From NCBI GenBank assembly GCA_049426725.1, contig JBMSYN010000016.1:1-48017 (forward strand): a stretch of DNA of 48,017 nt, given 5' to 3'. The notes beneath the pieces were generated by a model. That model was given only the letters and a program-made list of their open reading frames with translations. It did not search any database and was not told the origin of the DNA. Made by a program: the position numbers and the translations under genes. This document shows positions 9,267 to 19,247 of the stretch, one piece after another. Numbering within the stretch: position 1 is the first letter of the stretch; each line of letters opens with the position of its first letter. The stretch comes from UBA961 sp049426725 (GTDB lineage Bacteria > Bacteroidota > Ignavibacteria > Kapaibacteriales > UBA961).

Positions 9267-12200
9267 ATGATATATCTAAAAAATTTTTTCGAAAATCTTG
9301 TTTCCAATTGCTTGTTTTGGATTATGCTTTGTTGTTTGGTTATGACTACAACATTTGAAATCCAATCACAAGAGAAAAAACAATCGAAAGACCAAAAACA
9401 AGCGCCTATATTTCGTGAAGTTGATCCGGAGAAATCCGGCATAAAATTTCTCAATCTCACCCCTGGACCGCCTGAACTAAAAAAAGAAAGCAGACTGTTC
9501 ACGATTGCAAGTGGCGGAACATCAGTGGGGGATGTCAATGGAGATGGATTGATCGATATCTATTTGACAAGTTTCATTGGGAAGAATACGCTGTTTATCA
9601 ATAAGGGAAAACTCAAATTTGAACCTGCTCCTGAATCTGCCGGTGTAACAGACACAGCTGGTTATAGTTTTGGATCAACAATGATTGACATAGATGCCGA
9701 TGGAGATTTGGACATCTTCGTGACAAAATATAATCATGAACCAAATAAATTATTCATCAATGATGGTAAGGGATTTTTCACAGAGAGAGCCAAAGAATTT
9801 GGATTGGCTACTATCGGAAATGGTATACAATCTACATTCTTTGATTATGATTTAGATGGAGATCTCGATGTATTGATTGTAAACAATGGGCTATCAAGAG
9901 TAGGGTTCAAACATGAAGGTGTCACGCCGATTCTTATGAAGAATAATGGCAACAATACCTTTTCTGATGTTACATCAACTTCCGGTATTGATCATAAAGG
10001 ATTTGGACTGAGTGCCACTGCCGCAGACATCAATAATGATGGCTGGCCCGATCTATATATTGCAAATGATTTTGAAGAGAAAGATTATTTATACATCAAT
10101 ACGAAGAACGGAAGTTTCGAAAGAAAAACAAGAAATGAATTACCACATACTGTGATGTTTGGAATGGGCAATGATGTTGCAGATTTCAACAATGACAATC
10201 TCTTGGACATCATAGTTGTGGATATGCTTCCTGAAGTCCATGTTCGTTTGAATTCGCAATTCGACAATTTCAATACATTTAACACAACATTTGACTCATC
10301 TCAGTTCATTCAAAATACACTCCAGTTAAACAGAGGAAATGGAAGATTCACAGATATTGCTCAAATGTCCGGAGTGGATGCAACGGAATGGTCATGGACT
10401 GTATTCTTTGCAGATTTTAATCTTGATGGTAATAAAGATCTCTTTGTGGCAAATGGGTTGAATTGGGACATCATGGACAAAGACTTGCGTCGACTTGGCG
10501 TAACGCATGAAATGATGCAAGAACTACACGATAAAGGCTACAAACAATTATCAGAGTCTTCAAAAGCAAAAGGAGACATGCGGGAGATTGCAGAAGAGTT
10601 TGACATTGGTAGACTCATCAGAGATGTAAAGAGAACACGCGTTCCAAATTATCTCTTCAAGAATAATGGAGATCTCACATTTTCAAAAGTGACAAATGAA
10701 TGGGGAATGGATTTGCCATATAATACCTGCTCATCCTCATATGCAGATTTTGACAATGATGGTGATATAGACTTGATCCTCAATAATATCGACACCACCG
10801 CAGTATTGTATGAAAATACAATGATGAATGCCGGAAAGAATAATTATCTGAAGGTGAGTTGTATAGGTAATACAAAAAACACACAAGGGCTGGGAGCAAG
10901 AATTCAAATCAATATTGGCGGCAAAACACAATTGGTTGAATTGGCCGCTACACGTGGCTTCGCTTCAGGTGTTGCGCCCATTGCACATTTTGGTCTTGGC
11001 TCCTCAACAGTGATTGATGAGCTCATCGTGACATGGCCGGGAGGGAAGCAGCAAAAACTTACGAAGGTAAAATCCAATCAACATTTGACATTGAATCAAT
11101 CAAATGCAGTGGATGCTCAGAACATGAACGCAAAAAGTCCTACGATTTTTTCAGAGATTACGAATTCAGATTCTGGCTCCGTAAAATTTCTTCACAAAGA
11201 AAATGACTATGATGATTTTTACACTGAACGATTATTACCAAATCAATTATCCATTAATGGTCCTGCATTAGCATCAGGTGATTTAGATGGCAATGGCTTG
11301 TCTGATATCGTAATTGGCGGACCACAAGGGTATCCAACTTCGATCTTTCTTCAAATGAGTGCAGGTGCATTTTCAAAAGCTGAAATTCAGAACGTGTTTA
11401 AAGCAGATTCACTCTTTGAAGATCAAGGTATATTATTGTTTGATGCAGAATTGGATGGAGATTTGGATATCTACATCGCAAGTGGTGGAAATGAACTTGC
11501 AGTTGAACAACCAAATTTATTGCAAGATAGATTATACATCAATGATGGTAAGGCCACCTTCACAAGAAGATATCTTCCTGATATGCCGATTGCAAAATCT
11601 TGCGTCATCGGAAATGATATTGACAAAGATGGTGACATCGATCTATTTGTTGGTGGAAGAAGTATTCCCGGTGATTTTTCAAAAGAGCCACGTAGTTATC
11701 TCTTACTCAATACGAATGGTATGTTCACCGATGTGACAAATTTTCTTGCCAACCCTCTGATGCAACCAGGTCGGGTAAAATCTGCATTGTGGTCGGACTT
11801 TGACAATGATGGAGACAAAGATCTCATTGTTGTTGGTGAATGGATGAAGATATTATTGCTTCAAAATAACGAAGGCGTGTTTTTCGATAAATCTGCTGCT
11901 TATGGAATAGATACAACTACAGGAATGTGGAATAGCATTAATGCGGGAGATATTGATTCCGATGGCGACATGGATTATGTCATTGGGAATATTGGAATCA
12001 ATCGACGTTATGAAGAACCATCCTCTACCTATCCATATGAGTTGTTCTGCCGTGACTTTGATGACAATGGTAGTATTGATTATCTCCAAAGCTATTATGA
12101 AAAAGGGGTGAGATTCCCTTCCAGAGTCATTGGAAGTTTGATTTCACAGATTCCAACTCTTCGCAAAACCTATTTGAATATAGAGGATATTGCAAGAATA

Positions 12201-12848
12201 AGTTTGGAAGAACTTGTTGGTGGAGATTCCATTTTAAAGAAAGCACATTATATGAAAGCCGAAATGGGTGCTAGCATAGTGTTGATAAATAATGGAAAAA
12301 AACCATTCACAATTCAAAAGTTGCCAGTGATTTCTCAATCAGCACCAATTTATGGTACACAGTTGATGGATATCAATGCAGACGGTAATCTTGATATTAT
12401 CCATGCTGGTAATTTTTATGGACCGGATAGAGACTCATGGAGATTTGATGCTGGTATTGGCGAGGTACTTACCGGAGATGGGAAAGGGAATTTTACTGCA
12501 GTACAAAATACTCAAACCGGTTTTTTTGTTACAGGTGAAGCTCGCTCAATGATTGCCATTCCAAATAAAGAAACAGAAGAGCTCATGGTAATTGTAGGTT
12601 CATGCAAAGATTCTGTACGAACATTTTCTTATACCATACCCTCAACATCAACCCTTATACAATTGGATGATAAAGAAATGGTAACCCATGCAATTGTTCA
12701 AAGCAAATCAGGCAAAAAACAATTGATTGAATTTTTTAATGGCTTCGGATATTATTCACAGCAGTCTAGATTTGTTATTATGGATAAAGATGCTATCTCA
12801 GTTACATTCTATAATCACTCTACCATTGTAAAAACTGTCAAAAAGTAA
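9267..12848 (+). CDS. CRTAC1-type FG-GAP/VCBS repeat protein with ASPIC/UnbV domain
   Basis: A 1193-aa secreted calcium-binding beta-propeller protein. After a long leader (start MIYLKNFFENL) there are at least 14 copies of the DxDxDGxxD calcium motif, for example DVNGDGLID, DIDADGDLD, DFDNDGDID, DLDGNGLSD and DIDKDGDID, spaced as in FG-GAP/integrin-alpha blades and forming two propeller regions. Between them, about residues 524-610, lies an ASPIC/UnbV domain (GLGARIQI, HFGLGSS, VTWPGGKQQ). This order is usual for large Bacteroidota CRTAC1 proteins. No T9SS tail is visible. The ATG at 9267 is chosen because the signal peptide starts there; a start at 9213 adds an unlikely extension. The stop codon overlaps the next gene by one base. 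Its ligand is unknown. Confidence 0.88.
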   Translation: MIYLKNFFENLVSNCLFWIMLCCLVMTTTFEIQSQEKKQSKDQKQAPIFREVDPEKSGIKFLNLTPGPPELKKESRLFTIASGGTSVGDVNGDGLIDIYLTSFIGKNTLFINKGKLKFEPAPESAGVTDTAGYSFGSTMIDIDADGDLDIFVTKYNHEPNKLFINDGKGFFTERAKEFGLATIGNGIQSTFFDYDLDGDLDVLIVNNGLSRVGFKHEGVTPILMKNNGNNTFSDVTSTSGIDHKGFGLSATAADINNDGWPDLYIANDFEEKDYLYINTKNGSFERKTRNELPHTVMFGMGNDVADFNNDNLLDIIVVDMLPEVHVRLNSQFDNFNTFNTTFDSSQFIQNTLQLNRGNGRFTDIAQMSGVDATEWSWTVFFADFNLDGNKDLFVANGLNWDIMDKDLRRLGVTHEMMQELHDKGYKQLSESSKAKGDMREIAEEFDIGRLIRDVKRTRVPNYLFKNNGDLTFSKVTNEWGMDLPYNTCSSSYADFDNDGDIDLILNNIDTTAVLYENTMMNAGKNNYLKVSCIGNTKNTQGLGARIQINIGGKTQLVELAATRGFASGVAPIAHFGLGSSTVIDELIVTWPGGKQQKLTKVKSNQHLTLNQSNAVDAQNMNAKSPTIFSEITNSDSGSVKFLHKENDYDDFYTERLLPNQLSINGPALASGDLDGNGLSDIVIGGPQGYPTSIFLQMSAGAFSKAEIQNVFKADSLFEDQGILLFDAELDGDLDIYIASGGNELAVEQPNLLQDRLYINDGKATFTRRYLPDMPIAKSCVIGNDIDKDGDIDLFVGGRSIPGDFSKEPRSYLLLNTNGMFTDVTNFLANPLMQPGRVKSALWSDFDNDGDKDLIVVGEWMKILLLQNNEGVFFDKSAAYGIDTTTGMWNSINAGDIDSDGDMDYVIGNIGINRRYEEPSSTYPYELFCRDFDDNGSIDYLQSYYEKGVRFPSRVIGSLISQIPTLRKTYLNIEDIARISLEELVGGDSILKKAHYMKAEMGASIVLINNGKKPFTIQKLPVISQSAPIYGTQLMDINADGNLDIIHAGNFYGPDRDSWRFDAGIGEVLTGDGKGNFTAVQNTQTGFFVTGEARSMIAIPNKETEELMVIVGSCKDSVRTFSYTIPSTSTLIQLDDKEMVTHAIVQSKSGKKQLIEFFNGFGYYSQQSRFVIMDKDAISVTFYNHSTIVKTVKK

Positions 12849-13153
12849 TGAACATGAAAACAATTCACATTTTATTATTGGTTTCTGTATGCGCAATCTT
12901 TGGATCATGCGCCTCTGCGACCGGAACAAAAAAAATTGCCAATGAATGGTGCTCATGCATGAAGAATTCCGAAGCTGAATCATCAGGTAAAGCATGCGAT
13001 TCAATTGCAGAAGTCAATTTAGAATTGTTGGTAAAAGACAAATGGAAAGAAGTACAAGAAAAACAACTGTCAATTGATACAATGAGGGCATTTAAACTGT
13101 CATTACATATGGAATACTATAAAATGACAGAAAAATGTAGAAAAAAAGAATAA
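12848..13153 (+). CDS. small lipoprotein of unknown function
   Basis: A 101-aa protein with a lipoprotein leader ending in IFGSC. The mature part has three further cysteines (in the CSCM segment and near KACDS) plus one near the end (TEKCRKK), and looks helical and charged. I do not recognise the family; similar short cysteine-bearing lipoproteins are common in Bacteroidota. Its ATG shares one base with the stop of the FG-GAP gene (TAATG), so it is almost surely translated from the same mRNA. An alternative in-frame ATG at 12854 gives a tidier signal peptide. Confidence 0.75.
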   Translation: MNMKTIHILLLVSVCAIFGSCASATGTKKIANEWCSCMKNSEAESSGKACDSIAEVNLELLVKDKWKEVQEKQLSIDTMRAFKLSLHMEYYKMTEKCRKKE

Positions 13154-13162
13154 AAATGTGCA

Positions 13163-13192
13163 AAAGCGCATTACATTTATGGCGTTTTTTTT
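13163..13192 (+). terminator. rho-independent terminator candidate
   Basis: Seven-base stem AAAGCGC / GCGTTTT (one G-U pair) with a 12-base loop and a run of T, ten bases after the small lipoprotein stop. It would end the FG-GAP/lipoprotein transcript. Confidence 0.45.
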
Positions 13193-13265
13193 CAAAAATG
13201 TTTATTTAAGTGCAATTACTGTGACTTTCATATAATATTTTGCTTTTTTTTTTGACTTCTGGGTG

Positions 13266-13273
13266 TATATTTG
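13266..13273 (+). promoter_or_regulatory. Bacteroidota-type -7 box (TATATTTG)
   Basis: TATATTTG matches the TAnnTTTG -7 consensus of Bacteroidota sigma-A promoters. The upstream TTTG copies (13239-13242 and 13251-13254) are 23 and 11 bases away rather than the usual 19 or so, so the -33 element is doubtful. If active it gives a leader of about 155 nt for the adhesin-like gene, containing a small CTGC/GCAG stem at 13355-13368. Confidence 0.4.
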
Positions 13274-13434
13274 TACTCATTGGCGTGAACCCCACTTTGG
13301 TGTTTATCGCTGTCTCTTTCTAATTGATAATATGTAAAATAGAGTTCTGTAAATCTGCTTGTAAGCAGTATGATCTTCGAAGCACATTAGAACTAGTAGT
13401 TATTCATCATAAATTTTTTCTTTTTGAGGTTTAT

Positions 13435-16400
13435 ATGCGAAATGTTTTGCGCCTCTCTTTATCCACTATAGCATTGCTTATTGCGGGGTTGTTTTCAACT
13501 TCGCAAACTGCAAATGCTCAGTGGTGTTACCCCCAATACACTGAATGGGGATATGCTTGTAACCAACCTTATGGTGCAAGTTTTACGGCTATCACCATTG
13601 GTTCAGTAACCAACACTACCGGCTGTTCTGGTTATACTGACTATGGTACATCAATTCCATTTAGATTGTTTGCCGGAATGGCGAATACCGTCACTGTCAC
13701 TGCCAAAACATTTGGTGATTGGCCATACAGTGCTGAGATTCCACTTAATATCTGGATTGATTTCAATAGAAATTTCAATTTCGATGGAAATGAGATTTTT
13801 AATCCTCCTGGCTTGCCATGTAATGGTACAACAAATTCACGTACCTTTACAATTACACCTGCTGCAAACTTGGCACCAGGTATGTACAAAGCACGTTTCA
13901 AAGCAGTTGGACCTCCGGAAGGAAATTCACAATCTCCTTGCTACAGCTATTACGGAGAAGTGGAAGACTACATGATTGAAATTCTTCCACCACTTTCTGA
14001 TCCTTCTCCAATTGCAGTATCTGTAACAAATCCAGGTGATGGTTCGACTGTTTCTTCACCTGTTCCATCAGGTCAATACAATGTTGGTTTCACACTAGCA
14101 AATCTTGGCAACTCTGGAATGACAGAATGCCAATACACTGCTGCTGTGACAAGAGTCTCTGATGGAAGCAATGTTGTTCCTCCGGTTACTGCAACATATA
14201 GCACTCCGATTGCAGGCGGTGGATCTGTTGTCATTCCTTTGGTTTCAGATTTGACTATTCAAGATCCACTTCAGCCATATCGCATTCAGGTATCCATCTC
14301 TGCAGCTTCTGTGAAAGGGCAATTTGCAGATGGCGACAATAATCCAAATAATAATACATTGGATGCTTTTGTTGGACCGGCTTTAAGCGGAGGAGAATAT
14401 TGGGTTGGTGGTACTCCAACTGCGACAAATTGGTTTAATAATCCTACATCTGTTGGAATTGCTCTTACATATGGTGGTATTCTTGGCCCTGTTACATTCA
14501 ATGTGCGCCCTGGTTCTTATGCTAATACACAAGGACAACTTGGTCAAGTAACTGCCCAGGTACAAGGTATTCCAGGTGCATCACCAACTAAGCGAGTATT
14601 GTTTAGAAAAGATCCTGCACAAGTGGGTAATTCTGTTTTCATATCACCGAATAACCCTGCTGGTCCCACAAACTATATGTTTAAAGTTGTTGGTAATGTA
14701 TATACCACTTTTGATGGTATTACTTTCCAAACAGATGGTGCTGCAACTGTTGGCCGTTTCTTCTGGTTGACTAATGTAGGCACAACCAACTTTACTCGTG
14801 ACCTCGAATTCAAAAATTGTACATTTAATGGTGTTAACTCAACATTGTCCGGTCCTGACAATTATCTGTTCATGACAGATGCTAGTCATGTCACAGATAA
14901 ATTGATTTTCACATCAAATGCATTCAATTTTGGTGATGTACATATGTGGTTGGATGGTGGTTCTGGTTCAATTGCTTCCACCAATACCAATATCAAAAAC
15001 AATGTCATGAAAGATTTTTACACCCGCGGCATATTTATGCGCAATCTTCAATTGCCTGAAGTAAGTAAAAATACTATGACTACAATGTCAGTTAATCCAA
15101 TACCTGTTACAGCATTGGATATAGAGTTGAACAAAGACGGTGGTAAATTCATCGGTAACAAGATTTCTTTCAATAGAACCGGAACAGGAATTCGTTTTGC
15201 ATCAAATTCGAATCCTAGCTCACCGGCTGAAATCTTCAATAACATGGTTAAAGTTGGTAATGGTATAGCGAATACAACCTTTGCATTGACTGCACAGAAT
15301 TTCACTAATACAAATATCTACTTCAACACTTTGTTGGCGAATGCTCCAATCACAACACTTGGTGCAGCATTGAATTTGGTGAACCCAAGTACAGTAGGTA
15401 CAAGGGTGTATAACAATATCATCAATAACACAAACACTGGTTATGCTTACTCGATTACTTCAGGTGGCGTTCCAGCAGAATCAGACTTCAACAATATCAG
15501 AAATTCAACATGTAGCAATACAAGTGGATTTACAGGTTCGAATGTAGGTTTCTATTTGTCTTCCAGATCAGCCCCATATTATTGGTATTCTGGCACTGGA
15601 AGAGACTATAACTCTTACTTGTCATCACGTTATAGTGCGCCAACATTCTTGCCAGCACCAAATGATATGTATATCGCGGACATCAATAGATTCTTGCGTG
15701 GTACACAATCCATCAACAATATCAATGGTGGAAACACAAATGAAGACATCGACGGAACATTGCGTCGTAATCCACCAATGATGGGTGCTCATGAATTGGT
15801 TCCTGTTATTGCATTTTCTGGTCCAGCTATTGACAGCACATGCGTTAACACAACTTCAATCGTAGCATCCGGTCCGGTTCTCTCATCAATGAAGCCGTAT
15901 CAATATACATTGCCTTTGACTGACCCATACTTGGCTCCGTCAACTGTTGTTTCATATCAATGGGCTTCAACTTCAGCACGTCAACTTGTAAATGGTTCTA
16001 AGTTTAGTGGTGTTACATCTTCAACTTTGACTATTAACAATACAGATGAATATGATGCAGGAACATATACTTGCGTTGCTACATTGAATGATGGTGCGAA
16101 GGAATCGAATGGTATTGATCTTACACAATCAATGTACTCACGTCAAATTGGTGTAAATCAACCTGTTGAGATCGGTAGACAACCAATTTCACAAGTTATT
16201 TGTAAAGGAAGCGACTTTGTTTTGAATTTCACTACAAAGCGTGGTACATCAGTTGCATATCAGTGGTTTAAAGATGGAGAATTGTTGAAGTCAAATACTG
16301 TATACCCATTTGCTTCATCAGTTGAAGGCGTTAATAATTATGTTCTCACAGTTCGTAATGTAGACTTCTCAGCATCTGGGCGTTATGTATGTCGCATTCG

Positions 16401-17853
16401 TACAACTTGCGGTGCAACATCATCCGATACAGTTGTATTTACACAAGATGCGATTGTATATGTTGCTAAAGGCACACAAATCGATAAAGAACCTATCAGT
16501 CAAGTTGTGTCAGCTGGTTCAACAGCAAAGTTTGAAGTAGCTGCAGCAGAGGCAACAGGTAGCTTTGGTATCTCTCCAGTGCGTTATGAGTGGTCAAAGA
16601 ATGGCGTTGTTATAACAGATAATGGTCGTTATGGTGGAGCAACATCACCAGTGTTGACTGTTAAAAATGTCGTAGCAGGTGATGCAGGAAACTACAGCGT
16701 AAAAGTTATTGGATCTTGCGGCGAAGCTACATCACAAACATTTACACTTACACTTGGTACAGCAACAGCAACTGCAGTTGCAGCTAAAGTTGATGCGTGT
16801 CAATCAAGCGAAGCAACATTGAAAGTGAATGCAAGTACTTCAGTACCCAACTTGAATCTCGAATATCGCTGGTTCAAAGGTGATGTTCAATTGTTTGACG
16901 GTGCAAAGTATAGCGGTTCACAATCAAATAGTTTGACAATCAAGAATGCAGATGCTTCTGATGCTGGCATGTATAAAGCAGTAGCAACAGCAGCTTCCGC
17001 TGTTAACATTTCAGCTTCTGCAAATGTTGAACTCAGCTTGTATGCTGCTACACAAATCACAGGCGGTCTTTCAAATACAAAAGTTTGTGATGGTACAAAA
17101 GCAACAATGTCAGTAACGGCAGTAGGCGGTGGAAATATGACATATCAATGGAAAAAAGATGGTCAGAACATCGCAGGTGCAACTTCAGCTACCTATGAAA
17201 TTGCTAGCATGACTTCAGCTGACGCAGGTGATTATACTGTAGAAGCAACAGGTGCATGTGGTACAGTTTCATCAACAGCAACTGTTGCATTCTCAACAAA
17301 ACCAACGATTGTTGTTGCTAAGCCAGTTGTTGATGCTAAAACCGGTGATAAGATTGTCTTGACAATCAATGCAAATGAAGACGGTGCAACATCATATAAG
17401 TGGTTCTTCAATGGAACTGAAATTCCAGGTGCAACTACAAATGAATTTGTAAAATTCAATGCTTCAAATGCAGATGCAGGTAAGTACTATTGCGAAGTGA
17501 CAAACCTTTGCGGTACTTCCAAGTCTGATGAGATGACCGTTGCAGTTAAACTTTCAACAAGCGTTGATGAATCAATCATTGCAGAAGGCTTGAAGCTCTA
17601 TAACAATGAGCCAAACCCATTTGCAAATTCAACAGCAATCCGCTTTGAATTACCTAAGCCAGCATTCGTTACACTTAGCGTATCCGATGTATTCGGTCGT
17701 GAAGTTGCACAACTTGCTGCAAGAGGTTTTGATGCAGGTATCCATACTCTCAATTTCGTACCAACCGAATTCGGTCTTGCAAACGGTGTGTACTATTACA
17801 CATTGACAACAAGCGGTACATCATTGACAGAGAAGATGCTCTTCGTCAAGTAA
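13435..17853 (+). CDS. large multidomain surface protein (GEVED, beta-helix, Ig repeats, T9SS tail)
   Basis: A 1472-aa secreted protein, probably an adhesin or surface-layer component. In order: signal peptide ending in NAQ (about residue 29); a GEVED domain (to about 180, with WIDFNRNFNFDG and YGEVEDYMIEI); a CARDB-like Ig fold (about 190-317); a right-handed beta-helix region rich in Asn/Thr (about 320-785); five or so Ig-like domains (about 795-1375) marked by YQW or YRW and DAGxYxC/V motifs; and a T9SS type A tail (about 1385-1472: NEPNPFANSTAIRF, GVYYYTL, KMLFVK). The ATG at 13435 has GAGGT four bases upstream and starts the signal peptide; a TTG at 13324 opens the same frame but codes an implausible extension. 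It is followed by a strong terminator and is probably monocistronic. Codon use appears more regular than in neighbours, which may reflect high expression (impression only). Confidence 0.9.
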   Translation: MRNVLRLSLSTIALLIAGLFSTSQTANAQWCYPQYTEWGYACNQPYGASFTAITIGSVTNTTGCSGYTDYGTSIPFRLFAGMANTVTVTAKTFGDWPYSAEIPLNIWIDFNRNFNFDGNEIFNPPGLPCNGTTNSRTFTITPAANLAPGMYKARFKAVGPPEGNSQSPCYSYYGEVEDYMIEILPPLSDPSPIAVSVTNPGDGSTVSSPVPSGQYNVGFTLANLGNSGMTECQYTAAVTRVSDGSNVVPPVTATYSTPIAGGGSVVIPLVSDLTIQDPLQPYRIQVSISAASVKGQFADGDNNPNNNTLDAFVGPALSGGEYWVGGTPTATNWFNNPTSVGIALTYGGILGPVTFNVRPGSYANTQGQLGQVTAQVQGIPGASPTKRVLFRKDPAQVGNSVFISPNNPAGPTNYMFKVVGNVYTTFDGITFQTDGAATVGRFFWLTNVGTTNFTRDLEFKNCTFNGVNSTLSGPDNYLFMTDASHVTDKLIFTSNAFNFGDVHMWLDGGSGSIASTNTNIKNNVMKDFYTRGIFMRNLQLPEVSKNTMTTMSVNPIPVTALDIELNKDGGKFIGNKISFNRTGTGIRFASNSNPSSPAEIFNNMVKVGNGIANTTFALTAQNFTNTNIYFNTLLANAPITTLGAALNLVNPSTVGTRVYNNIINNTNTGYAYSITSGGVPAESDFNNIRNSTCSNTSGFTGSNVGFYLSSRSAPYYWYSGTGRDYNSYLSSRYSAPTFLPAPNDMYIADINRFLRGTQSINNINGGNTNEDIDGTLRRNPPMMGAHELVPVIAFSGPAIDSTCVNTTSIVASGPVLSSMKPYQYTLPLTDPYLAPSTVVSYQWASTSARQLVNGSKFSGVTSSTLTINNTDEYDAGTYTCVATLNDGAKESNGIDLTQSMYSRQIGVNQPVEIGRQPISQVICKGSDFVLNFTTKRGTSVAYQWFKDGELLKSNTVYPFASSVEGVNNYVLTVRNVDFSASGRYVCRIRTTCGATSSDTVVFTQDAIVYVAKGTQIDKEPISQVVSAGSTAKFEVAAAEATGSFGISPVRYEWSKNGVVITDNGRYGGATSPVLTVKNVVAGDAGNYSVKVIGSCGEATSQTFTLTLGTATATAVAAKVDACQSSEATLKVNASTSVPNLNLEYRWFKGDVQLFDGAKYSGSQSNSLTIKNADASDAGMYKAVATAASAVNISASANVELSLYAATQITGGLSNTKVCDGTKATMSVTAVGGGNMTYQWKKDGQNIAGATSATYEIASMTSADAGDYTVEATGACGTVSSTATVAFSTKPTIVVAKPVVDAKTGDKIVLTINANEDGATSYKWFFNGTEIPGATTNEFVKFNASNADAGKYYCEVTNLCGTSKSDEMTVAVKLSTSVDESIIAEGLKLYNNEPNPFANSTAIRFELPKPAFVTLSVSDVFGREVAQLAARGFDAGIHTLNFVPTEFGLANGVYYYTLTTSGTSLTEKMLFVK

Positions 17854-17873
17854 TTCAAGATAGAGTACTACTC

Positions 17874-17909
17874 AAAAGCCGGCCTCTGTATAGGGGTCGG
17901 CTTTTTTTA
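17874..17909 (+). terminator. strong rho-independent terminator
   Basis: AAAAGCCG(G)CCTC paired with GGGGTCGGCTTTT around a short TGTATA-type loop, followed by a T run. It sits 20 bases after the adhesin-like gene. The A-rich 5' arm could also serve the convergent minus-strand operon. Confidence 0.85.
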
Positions 17910-17913
17910 TTAT

Positions 17914-17984
17914 GATGTCGTTCTTATGGAGCTGTGTGAAATGTCGCTCCTATGGAGCTGTGTGATGTCGTTTTTTGGAGTTTG
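17914..17984. repeat. imperfect tandem repeat, about 25 bp, 2-3 copies
   Basis: The phrase ATGTCGtTCtTATGGAGCTG begins at 17915 and again at 17941 with two changes; a third shortened copy (ATGTCGTTTTTTGGAG) begins at 17965. The copies follow the terminator and end just before the DUF721 gene stop. Function unknown; it may be a decayed intergenic repeat. Confidence 0.6.
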
Positions 17985-17993
17985 ATTTGAATT

Positions 17994-18281
17994 TCACCGA
18001 AAGATGATCTCTTTCACCAATGAATATCCAATTTTTTGATTGAGCTTTTGGAGGAGTTCTATTTTGCGGAGGGTAAGTTCATTGCGCCAGGGTGCGCTTG
18101 TGACATGAATGTAGAGTTTTCCTTCATCGAATCTTTGAAAGATGCACATACTCTGTGCTTTATCACCTAGTAGATCATTCCACAGTTCAGGAAGCTTATG
18201 TGCAGCGATGCTATGCTCCCACCCATGTTCTTTGATGAGCTCATTCAGAATGTCAGCAATATGTTTGGGTGAATCATTCAT
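17994..18281 (-). CDS. DUF721/DciA-like protein
   Basis: A 95-aa protein of the DUF721 family, which includes DciA, the loader of the replicative helicase DnaB in many bacteria. Visible family features: an N-terminal helix (HIADILNELIKEHGW), LPELWNDLLG, then a beta segment GKLYIHVTSAPWRNEL and a C-terminal helix LLQKLNQKIG ending in VKEIIFR. The ATG at 18281 follows the stop of the upstream DUF3078 gene by one base (TAACATG), so it is co-translated; the longer frame from 18311 would run into that gene. It is the last gene of the MarR-DHS-DUF3078 run. The family call is good; a helicase-loading role here is inferred from the family. Confidence 0.8.
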   Translation of the reverse strand: MNDSPKHIADILNELIKEHGWEHSIAAHKLPELWNDLLGDKAQSMCIFQRFDEGKLYIHVTSAPWRNELTLRKIELLQKLNQKIGYSLVKEIIFR

Positions 18282-18282
18282 G

Positions 18283-19233
18283 TTAAAATGTATATCCAAA
18301 ACCAACGCCAAAGGTGTTCTTCAACTGTGTTGAAGGACCACTCGTTCCATCTGATCTTTTGATGATGATTCGATGATCGTAAAATGCATCGAGTGACAAT
18401 GTGATTTTGATAAAACTATTTACCTTCATCGTGATGAGATTTTCCATGCTGACAACCATCAAATCAGGTGCAGAAAAAGGAGAAAATACATTGAGACGTG
18501 AATTGACATTCACATTCTCCATTATCTCATTTGAGTATTGAGCATTGATAAGCGAGCCGAGAAAAGCTTGCACTCTATGTCCTTTCACAACATTAAAAGC
18601 ACCCTGTTCGGAAAGGAGTTGATTTGCCACAATGGTTGTTCTACCGGTGAGTGGCGCAATCAGAATCGATAAACCTTTCAAAGGTTTTAATTCCATCCCG
18701 AGCGCTGTCGTCAAGAAAGCAGGTGCCAGGAAAGTGGAAGTGAGCGGGTAATCACCTTGGGTAGAATCAAATTTTGCAACATAATTTCTACCATCGGTGA
18801 ATTGCGTCCGAAAATCAATAAGCAAACTATGATTCATCGTTTGCCCGGCGGCGATACCTGCTTGCGAAACAAAAATGATGCGATCATCACTTTTACGAAA
18901 TTCCAAATCTCCAATTTTTGTCAAGCCATAGCCCAGTTCAAGATAATTGTTCCAGGTAAAATTATCTCTAAGATAATTTGCTTTATACATTCCAAGTCCG
19001 ATGATGGAAATCGAACTATTTCCTCCGGCAGTCCAATTAAACAGACCCACTTGACTGAATGTGATATTCGTAATGCCGGAATAAGACCAACCTTGCATCT
19101 TTTTTGCATCATTCAATTGTGTGGTAACTTGCTTCAATGAATCCACCAAACCTTGTCCCATCTGTTGTGAATACGCGGTTACCCCACCACAGATCAATGC
19201 TATGACGATCCGAGCCAATCCTCTTTTTTTCAT
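18283..19233 (-). CDS. DUF3078 outer-membrane beta-barrel protein
   Basis: A 316-aa exported protein of the DUF3078 family, found in Bacteroidota and relatives. The leader (MKKRGLARIVIALICGG) ends near AYSQ. The mature part has the family phrases WSYSGITNITFSQVGLFNWTAGGNSSIS and NYLELGYGLTKIGD, then alternating strands, and ends in a C-terminal GFGYTF with the terminal Phe expected for a barrel protein. The N-terminal helical stretch (SLKQVTTQLNDAKKMQ) is typical. It lies 14 bp after the deoxyhypusine synthase-like gene and one base before the DUF721 gene, so the three form an operon. Function of the family is unknown. Confidence 0.85.
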   Translation of the reverse strand: MKKRGLARIVIALICGGVTAYSQQMGQGLVDSLKQVTTQLNDAKKMQGWSYSGITNITFSQVGLFNWTAGGNSSISIIGLGMYKANYLRDNFTWNNYLELGYGLTKIGDLEFRKSDDRIIFVSQAGIAAGQTMNHSLLIDFRTQFTDGRNYVAKFDSTQGDYPLTSTFLAPAFLTTALGMELKPLKGLSILIAPLTGRTTIVANQLLSEQGAFNVVKGHRVQAFLGSLINAQYSNEIMENVNVNSRLNVFSPFSAPDLMVVSMENLITMKVNSFIKITLSLDAFYDHRIIIKRSDGTSGPSTQLKNTFGVGFGYTF

Positions 19234-19247
19234 GCTGCAGAGTATGA

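Noticed and set aside
13324..13434. Extended start (TTG at 13324) for the large adhesin-like protein
   Set aside because: The extra 37 residues do not look like a signal peptide, whereas the ATG at 13435 has a GAGGT ribosome site and begins a normal leader.
13154..13434. Small RNA or tRNA gene in the longest intergenic gap
   Set aside because: No tRNA-like cloverleaf was found by eye, and the structure present is explained by a terminator, a promoter candidate and a leader.
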